This document shows positions 1 to 7,276 of a stretch of 22,267 nucleotides of DNA, one piece after another. A program made the translations under genes and the position numbers. Position 1 is the first letter of the stretch, and every line of letters starts with the position of its first letter. A model generated the notes under the pieces. The model was given only the letters and a program-made list of their open reading frames with translations. It was not told the DNA's origin and did no database searches. The stretch lies in NCBI GenBank assembly GCA_001839685.1, contig MLAK01001300.1, positions 1 to 22,267 on the forward strand, in the 5' to 3' direction. Source of the stretch: Tritrichomonas foetus. Its lineage: Eukaryota; Parabasalia; Tritrichomonadida; Tritrichomonadidae.

Positions 1-507
1 GCATACATGTGATGAATATACATTGAAAATATAAAGGCTCAATTCCGAGATTTTTTTTCGTTTCAGTAACTCTCAACAAAGATCTTCAACCATATTTCAC
101 CTTTATTTGACCATTTTATTGATGTAAAAAAGACCCTTGAAGATAGCAGTTAACTTTTCTATGATTCATAAAGCTTGGCCAAATTAATTAACCAATATAA
201 CTGTTAACCGTTAACTGAAAAATAATTCGCAAAGGTTAACCTTTTGGTTAGTCAGAAAAATGTAAACATCAATTTCGGTTAACCAAAAAATGAACCAAAA
301 GTTTTTCAAAAGTGACATCTGACTTTAGATTAACCAAAAAGTTAAAAATAATTATTTGTCTAATGTTGACTCATATATTATTAATACTGGGTTGGAAAGG
401 TATTAAAACATTTGTTAAGCATGAAATAACATTTTTATTTATATTTTCAGATGAGAATTGACAACATCAAAAATTTACTGACAATCATCATCTTTATTTA
501 AATTTTG
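1..507. other. Left flank, no gene seen
   Basis: AT-rich DNA with no convincing reading frame on either strand. Its only notable content is the cluster of GGTTAACC/TAACYG motifs between about 198 and 340, listed separately. A gene lying further left could have its upstream region here, but nothing in the window shows that. Confidence 0.5.
198..340. promoter_or_regulatory. Cluster of Myb-site-like TAACYG / GGTTAACC motifs
   Basis: TAACTG occurs at 198-203 and 212-217, and TAACCG at 205-210. GGTTAACC palindromes lie at 234-241 and 277-284, the second preceded by C to give CGGTTA. A further TTAACC is at 330-335. TTTTGGTTA (242-250) and TAACCAAAA (about 280-288) also form an inverted pair. YAACKG-type sites are the known binding sequence of Myb R2R3 domains, so several within about 150 bp suggests a Myb-bound element or a remnant of a foldback repeat. 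Binding is inference only; no gene start lies immediately next to it. Confidence 0.3.
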
Positions 508-828
508 ATGAATTCTATTACCAATATTCAAAAATGTTATAATTTTAAAACAAAAAGAATAGAAATTCATCCTTATATAGTTGTTCAAGTTACAGAAGGT
601 GGAGATACTAATGTTGTAGTGTGATCTATTTCATTAATGAAAAAGATTATTTTCTTAATTGCTTCAAAAACAATTTTATTTCTTCCATGTATACTTCACG
701 AAATTCTTCAAGAAAAAGTGTTACTTGAATGGGGATTCATGTCAGCAGTGATGATTGAAAAAAAGACAAATGGAATTCAATGGAAAATCGCAGCATACTG
801 CATATCAAAAGGAAAAAAGCTAAAATAA
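508..828 (+). pseudogene. Possible small gene interrupted by an in-frame TGA
   Basis: An ATG at 508 opens a frame of 38 codons that ends at TGA (622-624). The same frame then stays open to a TAA at 826-828, with a second ATG at 637. Read through the TGA it would give about 106 residues. The second part is 63 residues: a hydrophobic N-terminus (MKKIIFLIAS...) and a lysine-rich end. The final stop lies in TAAA, the arrangement of Trichomonas polyadenylation signals. I do not recognise the product. It could be a decayed gene, a real 63-aa protein starting at 637, or chance open frame in AT-rich DNA. No domain or initiator motif supports it. Confidence 0.2.
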
Positions 829-908
829 AGAAAGTCATTTATTCATAATAAATAAATATTAAAAACATTTGATTTGCCACCGTTTTTGCAATATAATAAA
901 AATATGAA

Positions 909-2642
909 TTATTTCTTTTTCTGATAAAACAAAACCATTGCATCACCATTATGAGCTCCTGATTTATCAACGACAAGAGCCTTGTCTTTGGTTATATATG
1001 TCCATTTATCTGTTTGATGATCAAGAACAGCACATGAATATTTTCCATCCTCCATTAAGCCTTGGTGGAAAATTACACAAATAAGTTTGTAAATTCCGCT
1101 GCTTGATGAAGCAAAAGAAGCAATATCAATTTCATCTGGGTATGATACAGGTGCATTTACAAATGATGATAAAGTACCAATTCCTGAAAGTCTTTGGAAT
1201 GAAATTATTAAAATTTCAGGACAAATGTCAACAGCAACTGTTCGATATGATCGAACGAGTTTTTTACATGATTTGCATTTGATTCTACTCTGATCTGGAA
1301 TTTCTTCACTCACAGAAAAGTGTGCAATACAATCTTGAAGACTTACTTCATTTCCATCTAAAGTAGGAATTTTTAAAGAAAGGAATAAAAACCTTTCTTT
1401 AAGTTCTTCAAATTGATGACAATTTGGACATTCAAGACTACCACGAAGAGTCCCAAGAAAGATATCAGCAATCGGTGATCCATCTTCAACAGATTGAGCA
1501 CGATTTGTATCTTCGAACAAGCCATCAAGAAGTGCAGCAAGGGCTCCATCTGCTTCAAATCGTCCAAAATCTAATAATTCCGGATATTTATTAACCAAAG
1601 CATTCTTTAATTGATTGGCATCAATTGAAACATTATTAATAATTTGAGGATTTTCATTATTTTTTAATGATGGATGATCTGGAACGTATCTTGAACGTGC
1701 TAATGCTAAAAAGGAGCGTGCAATTTCTCCATGTGATCCACGCTTATTGTTTGGATTAATTTGATGCTCAAAACCTTCAGCAAGAATGAAATCCATTAAT
1801 GGTGGAATATTTAACAAACATTCAGCGCAAGATAAAAATGCGGAGCTTTTATCATGTGTTGATAAAATCTTTAATGATGATTTTTCAAATGTTTTGAAAC
1901 GTTTATATTCTTGTCCACGTCCTTCTGGATCAATATTGAAAAATAATGCTGGTGACTCTTTATTTACAATTTGTTCAATTTCGGCATTATCATCAGCAAT
2001 AATAAATTGTCCATTTTCATTAGTAATAATGTTTTGTTTAGTGTTATTGCTAATAAATGGATTATTATTGCTGTTTGATTCACTATTTCCATTATTTACA
2101 TCATTTTTGAATGGAATTAAAAATCTTGATTTGTTTTTTGGTACTTTTAAAGATGAACAAAGCTGAATTCGAAGTGGACCAATTTTCCATTTTGGATCAA
2201 CAACTTTTTTGAGAGTTTGATTATCTACATGAACGGTTAGTGTGATTGGATCCATAATAAAAATAGGTTTATCTGTACCTGGTGAGAGCACATACGGCCG
2301 AACAATTTTGGGACCACCCCTGAAATAAAGTGTTAATCTATCGTAGATTGAAGCACTAACAACAGCAAAATCTCGTCCGTAATGTTTCGATGGATCAAGT
2401 TTTCCATCTTTGCACAATAAATGGTTTGGAATAGCGCCAGGTGACTCGCCGTGTTTCGAATTCATCCAAAGAACCATCGCTTTGAACCAATTTCTTTCTA
2501 CGAAGGCAACATATTGCGATTTATTTGTGGCCTCTGGACGTTGAAGTTCATCTTTTCGGGCACGAAGTTCATGTTTTAGAGCGACTTCAGGATCCTGTTG
2601 AGCGTCTAGTTTTTTCTTCTCTGCGTCATCATTCATCATCAT
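909..2642 (-). CDS. DUSP-USP protein, probable catalytically dead deubiquitinase
   Basis: 577 aa with the architecture of the USP4/11/15 group of ubiquitin-specific proteases (family C19). A DUSP-like domain (about 40-118) contains the ESPGAIPNHLL and YDRLTLYFRGGPKIVR segments. It is followed by a link, with an Asn/Ser-rich run at 183-200, and a USP domain from about 255 to 575. USP landmarks are clear: CLLNIPPLMDF after the Cys box (275-285), ALLDGLFEDTNR (370-381), ADIFLGTLRGSLECPNC (392-408), and a second CxxC (456-459) that completes the zinc-ribbon pair. The catalytic boxes are altered. The Cys-box position aligns with Ser267, the His box reads DGKYSC with Lys534 where GHY has His, and the Asp/Asn position aligns with Thr551/Lys552. 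The fold is therefore probably kept without protease activity, suggesting ubiquitin binding or scaffolding. The start is the first of three consecutive ATGs. The triad alignment is by eye. Confidence 0.82.
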   Translation of the reverse strand: MMMNDDAEKKKLDAQQDPEVALKHELRARKDELQRPEATNKSQYVAFVERNWFKAMVLWMNSKHGESPGAIPNHLLCKDGKLDPSKHYGRDFAVVSASIYDRLTLYFRGGPKIVRPYVLSPGTDKPIFIMDPITLTVHVDNQTLKKVVDPKWKIGPLRIQLCSSLKVPKNKSRFLIPFKNDVNNGNSESNSNNNPFISNNTKQNIITNENGQFIIADDNAEIEQIVNKESPALFFNIDPEGRGQEYKRFKTFEKSSLKILSTHDKSSAFLSCAECLLNIPPLMDFILAEGFEHQINPNNKRGSHGEIARSFLALARSRYVPDHPSLKNNENPQIINNVSIDANQLKNALVNKYPELLDFGRFEADGALAALLDGLFEDTNRAQSVEDGSPIADIFLGTLRGSLECPNCHQFEELKERFLFLSLKIPTLDGNEVSLQDCIAHFSVSEEIPDQSRIKCKSCKKLVRSYRTVAVDICPEILIISFQRLSGIGTLSSFVNAPVSYPDEIDIASFASSSSGIYKLICVIFHQGLMEDGKYSCAVLDHQTDKWTYITKDKALVVDKSGAHNGDAMVLFYQKKK

Positions 2643-3235
2643 GAAAGGATATGGAATAAAAAATTCAATGGTTTATGAATGTCAATTCTACCATATTCAT
2701 TGAAAATTTTATATCGGAAAACGTGTTTTGGTAACGTCATTTGAGAAAAAAACTTTTCTGTTTAACACAAGAAGAAGTTGCTTATACTTTTCGTTGATGG
2801 ACCAAAATTCAATTTCATCAATAAAATGGATTTATTGTTTATTTCTTGATTTAATATCTGGAATGGCAAAATGTTTTGATCTTTCTCAAGAAAATTCATA
2901 ACTAGAATCATACATTATATAACTTTTCATTTTTTTCAGTGTTCTATTCTATATTAATTGGTAGCTCATTAATGATATCTGATTCTCATCATTAAATTAC
3001 CAAAGAAATATCTTTATCATTGGTTTATATATTGCGTAGTATTTTTGATTAAATACATTTTCAGAAATATAAAAAATGCAAATTGGCTTGAATATTAATC
3101 AATAATTAATTTGAAGAAAATGTTTTGAAATATGATAGGCAATTATTAGTCTAGATTATTATAATATGATCAGAAATATAAACTAAATCAATAAAAAGTG
3201 AAATGATTTACACGAATATACTTTTTGACAGGCAA
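2643..3235. other. Intergenic, upstream of the USP-like gene
   Basis: About 590 bp of AT-rich DNA holding the upstream region of the minus-strand USP-like gene. I found no TCAYTW initiator close to its ATG, no tRNA and no coding frame. Confidence 0.5.
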
Positions 3236-3406
3236 ATGGTGAAATGTGATGTGAACTATGCTCATAAGGGCCCCTTTTGACTCATTCGGTCATTGGAGGA
3301 GGCCCTAGGGCGTGAACATGGCGGATGGGGCGCAGCGAACTCAGTGCGCCTCCTTCAAGTCGAAGTGGCCCTAAGAATCAGCAAAGTCTACATCACATTT
3401 ACCCAT
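3236..3406. repeat. GC-rich imperfect inverted-repeat island (hairpin or ncRNA candidate)
   Basis: A sharply GC-rich patch (about 3268-3372) in otherwise AT-rich DNA. The ends form an imperfect inverted repeat: AAATGTGATGT at 3242-3252 matches the complement of 3390-3400, and similarity continues inward through ACT..GCT.AT..GGGCC.CTT.GACT. Inside are smaller stems: GGGCC (3268-3272) with GGCCC (3301-3305), TAGGGC (3306-3311) with GCCCTA (3368-3373), and GGCGCA with TGCGCC around 3329-3350 enclosing a 10-nt loop. A 75-codon frame crosses it but has no ATG, so it is not a credible gene. It may be a structured RNA or a small foldback element. I recognise no known RNA family. Confidence 0.45.
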
Positions 3407-3641
3407 GAAGTTTTTTTCACTTTTGACATTCATAAAAGTTTTGAATATCTCATAGAAATTGGTTTTCAGCTTGGATTTTTCGAAAACAATGAGAAAATTG
3501 CCCCCTTTTATTCAGAATAGATAATTTATTTTCAAATGCAATTGAATAGTTTTTATTTTCCTGTTAAATCAAATGGAATGATCGATCAACACAAGATAAT
3601 GAAATGATCCCATTGAATTTTCGAAATATTGAAATAAATAA
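3407..3641. other. Intergenic spacer before the first transposable element
   Basis: AT-rich spacer without a gene. Its last eight bases (3634-3641, ATAAATAA) are the left target-site duplication of the element that follows. Confidence 0.6.
3634..3641 (+). repeat. 8-bp target-site duplication, left copy (element 1)
   Basis: ATAAATAA immediately precedes the AGATGTATACAAAC terminal repeat and recurs exactly at 4737-4744 immediately after the other terminus. Confidence 0.8.
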
Positions 3642-4736
3642 AGATGTATACAAACCAAATAGTCTTAACGTACGAAATCACTCAAATGATCCTTATCATC
3701 AGTATTACTTAATACCATCAGTCAAAAATCAAAACCCAAATAGCTAAAAGAATGACGAAAATTTCCCTTATCGCAAACTTCGCAAATGGCCGAATTCACA
3801 AATATTTCGAAAATGATTCTGAAGAAGCTATTGTTTCAGTTTTCGGGTGAACAGCTTTCAGTCAATTGTTAAATCTATATTTTATAGTTATGAGCCATAT
3901 TTATTCATAGTTTTGAAATTTTGCAACAATTAAACCGAAAAAAGAGCGATTTTGGAGAAAGCCTAAAAAAAATTGTGAGAAGCTTTTTTTCCAAGAATCA
4001 TAAAGATTATAACACTGCTTCCCATAATTCTATTTACACTTCTTCTATCGATTTTTAATTAAAAATCGCGAAAATTTTGATAGTTTTAACTCAGTGATGT
4101 TGAATTAATTCAATTTCCATTTGACAAATATGAATGTATTGAAATCTTTTCTGTCATAAAATTTTAGTATATGAAGAAAATAGACTGGCAGTCCTCAACA
4201 GCACATTCTCAAGCAGGGATACAGATACAACGATTGAAAGACCAAATCAAAAAAAATGGAATCCAATATGTTTTTTTCCAGACTCGATGCCAAGTGAATT
4301 TTCTGATGACTCGCCAATTAGATGGCAAAACATTCGTAATCTTCTCATTGATGCCTAAATTTTTTTTATTTATATCAAAATTATTAATATTTTTTTTATA
4401 CTTCATTTTTGTATTTTGGAAAACATTATAATTTTCGATGGAGGGTCATATGATAATAAAAAGCACGATTTATGATAAGAAATAATCAAGATATTAATGC
4501 TATAAAATCACTTTTTATCTCAATAATTCTCAGAAATTTCTGTTGGGTTTATTTTTTTCTCACAATTTTTTTTTGGATTTGGTTTTCTCTGTATCTTGAT
4601 TTTTAAATTATAATATTTATATATTATTAATAGGATTACAATTAAATAATATTTAGATGACAATAATATCAACAATTATTCATTTAGATCTCTCAATAGT
4701 CTTCTACATCTAGAGCTAGTTAGTTTGTATACATCT
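3642..4736 (+). mobile_element. Non-autonomous DNA transposon, copy 1 (1,095 bp)
   Basis: The element begins AGATGTATACAAAC (3642-3655) and ends with its exact reverse complement GTTTGTATACATCT (4723-4736), giving 14-bp terminal inverted repeats. Perfect 8-bp duplications (ATAAATAA) flank it. A second, inverted copy lies at 12319-13415, identical except for scattered substitutions and a few 1-2 bp indels (roughly 97-98% by eye). No transposase-sized frame exists, so it would need enzyme supplied in trans. Eight-bp duplications fit the hAT, P, Merlin or Novosib superfamilies; the termini alone do not decide. An 86-codon frame (4171-4431) inside is probably a shadow of frame-broken protein-like segments in other frames (3752-4358). 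Confidence 0.88.
3752..4358 (+). pseudogene. Frame-broken coding remnant inside transposon copy 1
   Basis: Three protein-like stretches lie in order on this strand. The first runs from ATG 3752 to a TGA at 3848-3850 and includes SLIANFANGRIHKYFEND. The second (about 4095-4164) includes DVELIQFPFDKYECIEIF and ends at TAG. The third (about 4164-4358) includes NSTFSSRDTDTTIERP and IRWQNIRNLLIDA before TAA. The first two could be joined in phase by removing a GT...AG segment (3847-4094), though its ends (GTGAAC; TTTTAACTCAG) do not fit the Trichomonas splice consensus. The second and third are one base out of phase, and both transposon copies share that break. The composition is non-repetitive and charged, unlike random AT-rich translation. 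The source protein is not recognised; it may be a captured cellular gene fragment or a transposase remnant. Confidence 0.4.
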
Positions 4737-4744
4737 ATAAATAA
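4737..4744 (+). repeat. 8-bp target-site duplication, right copy (element 1)
   Basis: ATAAATAA directly follows the terminal repeat and is identical to 3634-3641. Confidence 0.8.
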
Positions 4745-5475
4745 TTGAAAAAATATTTTAATATTTTTATTTTTCAAAGTAAGTTTATGACAATTAACGA
4801 ATCCGCTAATGGTCATTTTTTTCTCAGGTAAATACTTAATAAATGGCAACAATGTTATATTCAACTAATCTTTAATTCAATGAAATAAATGAATTCAAAT
4901 TCTTTCAATATCATTTTGAAATATTAAATAGCCACATCATTGAATTGTTACAATTTGTAATGTGATTGTCATAATGTATGATATTTTTGCTATTTCTCCG
5001 CTTTTATGAAAAGTTTCATAGTCAATGCCTATTTTTAGAATCAGGATTCGGAATTGATTATATTCAAATATTTGTGAATTCTATAAAAACTTTATTTTTT
5101 CTGAATATTTTTGAAAACATAATAATCTTCTCAATCATCTGAAAGACCCAATTATCTTTATTCATATCATATGGACTCTACATTATTTAAAAGACAAAGT
5201 ATGATCGATTGTCTGAATATTGTATTGAATTATTTACGATTTGGTAAATTTATTGTGAGACATATGAAACATATGTTTTCAAATTCATATATTTTTAAAA
5301 AAAACTTCACATTTTTTCGCATTTCTCAGAAAAATGTAAAATAATAACAAAATTTGATGAAATTCCATCATCGATTTTTATTGAAAAAGTTGCCTAACCT
5401 TCTTTTCACGAAATTCTTAAATATTTTTCAAAAAGTGAGACCAAAGTATAAAAATTTCAAGTAATTCTTTTTATT
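4745..5475. other. Intergenic, upstream of the PP1-like gene
   Basis: About 730 bp of AT-rich DNA. A short minus-strand frame at its left end runs back into the transposon and has no credible features. No TCAYTW initiator is evident near the ATG at 5476, and there are no RNA genes. Confidence 0.5.
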
Positions 5476-6753
5476 ATGCTTACGAATGTTTTTCAACAGA
5501 AGTTAGACGAAATATTTGCCCTTCAACTTGGACAAGATGTTTCTCTCATCGCCTCTCAGGAAGAAACCATCGAGTTTATTCATCCCAATAAAAATTTTTT
5601 ATATTCTTTATGCGACAGAGTAACGTATCTTTTCTCAATCGACCCAGTTGTTCTCGAATTAACGTCACCAATTGTCACAGTCGGAGACCTCCACGGGCAT
5701 TATCTCGATTTGATCAGAATTATTCAAGCCTGCGGACATCCCTCAAACACCAAATATATTTTTCTAGGAGATATCGTCGATCGCGGAGAATTCTCATTTG
5801 AGACAATTCTCCTGATATTTCTCATGAAAGCATGCTACCCTTTAAACATCTTTTTGATACGCGGAAATCACGAATTTGATGGACTATGTTCGAAATATGG
5901 ATTTTTCAACGAAATTCACCTCGAATATTGCGATAAAAGAATTTATTATGCATTCACAAACGTCTTCGCTCAAATTCCAATTGCTGCAATTATAGATCAT
6001 GTTACAATTTGTGTACATGGCGGAATCGGACCAGAATTATCGGATATAAACAAACTTAAAAATGTAAACAGACCTATTGAAAATTTCAATCAGAATTTGA
6101 CAGGACCTCTTTTTTGGAGTGATCCGAGTCCCACAGTGACTGACTTTAAACCAAGTCCACGTGGAACGGGTTACTTATTCGGTCATAATGCACTCCTGGA
6201 TTTCCTTGAAGCTTCCCAGGCAGTGAGAATCGTCCGCGGTCATGAATGCATCAAAGAAGGATATTCAACACTTTTTGAAGAAAGAGTAGTGACTATATTT
6301 AGTGCATCAAATTACTGTGGAACACTAAATAATGAATCAGCAATCCTTCTAATGTCTCCTGATGGTGAAGACGAAGTCAAAAGATTTCCTCCCCTTCCAT
6401 ACTTGAAGAGATGCTACGCGAATTTCCGAAAAGAGCAGGAAATTAAAAACGAGTACAAAAATGTGGGACCATCATTTTCAACTGGGTCTGTACTTCTAAA
6501 AAGTGTAATAAATATGCAGCCTTCTAAAAACGGTGAGCGGATCAATAACCAATCTAATTTATTTTCTGGGAATTTCAACAATGTAATTAATTCAACTAAC
6601 TTTCACAATGGCTCAATTTGTGCTTTTCCAGGGATGAATGCACCATCAGTGTCGCCTGCACTCCATAGATTACAGCAATTAAATCAAAGACAGACAAAAA
6701 TGAATCAATCAACATCATTTACATCACAAAAATGGACTGAATTCAAAGTTTGA
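5476..6753 (+). CDS. PP1-like serine/threonine protein phosphatase (divergent, with C-terminal tail)
   Basis: 425 aa. The PPP-family catalytic core spans about 5-310 with all metal-binding motifs: GDLHGH (70-75; D71, H73), GDIVDRG (98-104; D99), RGNHE (129-133; N131), HGG (181-183; H181) and RGHE (254-257; H256). The enzyme should therefore hydrolyse phosphoserine/phosphothreonine with two metal ions. Overall spacing is closest to PP1. It is divergent at usually invariant places: HGGIGPEL replaces HGGLSP, and SASNYCGTLNN replaces SAPNYCGEFDN in the beta12-beta13 loop, which contacts toxins and inhibitors. A tail of about 115 residues (310-425), rich in Asn, Ser and Gln, follows the core; it has no recognised domain and is longer than the short tail of canonical PP1. 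The ATG at 5476 fits the normal family start. It converges on the next gene. Confidence 0.92.
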   Translation: MLTNVFQQKLDEIFALQLGQDVSLIASQEETIEFIHPNKNFLYSLCDRVTYLFSIDPVVLELTSPIVTVGDLHGHYLDLIRIIQACGHPSNTKYIFLGDIVDRGEFSFETILLIFLMKACYPLNIFLIRGNHEFDGLCSKYGFFNEIHLEYCDKRIYYAFTNVFAQIPIAAIIDHVTICVHGGIGPELSDINKLKNVNRPIENFNQNLTGPLFWSDPSPTVTDFKPSPRGTGYLFGHNALLDFLEASQAVRIVRGHECIKEGYSTLFEERVVTIFSASNYCGTLNNESAILLMSPDGEDEVKRFPPLPYLKRCYANFRKEQEIKNEYKNVGPSFSTGSVLLKSVINMQPSKNGERINNQSNLFSGNFNNVINSTNFHNGSICAFPGMNAPSVSPALHRLQQLNQRQTKMNQSTSFTSQKWTEFKV

Positions 6754-7276
6754 ATTGATTGTATATTTAATCGATTATTTGTTTTTTATTATTTTATCTC
6801 GAAATAACTGGTGTTATATAATGTAAATGTTGAAAAATATTATCAATAGAATGAAAACTAAACACTTGGAGATTAATTGAAGTGATTACAAATGCATTGA
6901 ATGTTTGTTCGTTCATTGTTCTAATATCAGCTTTTTTTATTCCAATGGATATTTGGTTCATTAATTTTTTATTATTATTCATGTATGTTTTTTAATATTT
7001 TACTCTAATGCATTCTGATAGATAATATAATGCATTAAATCGTATGTAAATATTATATTTGTTTTTAAATATACATATTAAATACCATTATTTTATTCTT
7101 TTTTCTTTCCTTTGAAATCCAATTAATAGTATTGGAAGTTTTTATTATTATTATTATTTATTTATTGATTGAATTCCTGATGTGGGTTATAAAAAAGATG
7201 AATAAGTTTTGAATAGAACAATGAATAAAATATAAACAAATAAAGAAAGAAAGAATTTTTGAAAATTAAAAACAAT
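6754..7276. other. Intergenic between convergent genes, with a TTA microsatellite
   Basis: 523 bp between the 3' ends of the phosphatase gene and the minus-strand 1,191-aa gene. It is very AT-rich and contains a short TTA/TTTA run at about 7141-7166. No gene or RNA is seen. Confidence 0.6.

Noticed and set aside
3293..3520. 75-codon open frame across the GC-rich island
   Set aside because: It opens with TTG, has no in-frame ATG near its start, and its N-terminal half is just the translation of the hairpin arms.
4171..4431. 86-aa frame present in both transposon copies as a possible transposon protein
   Set aside because: Its second half is a poly-Phe/Ile/Leu translation of T-rich DNA, and a different frame over the same bases reads as better protein (ending IRWQNIRNLLIDA). 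Conservation between copies only reflects recent shared origin.
7141..7166. TTA/TTTA run as a CRISPR- or satellite-like array
   Set aside because: Simple microsatellite of a few units with no spacers or higher-order repeat.
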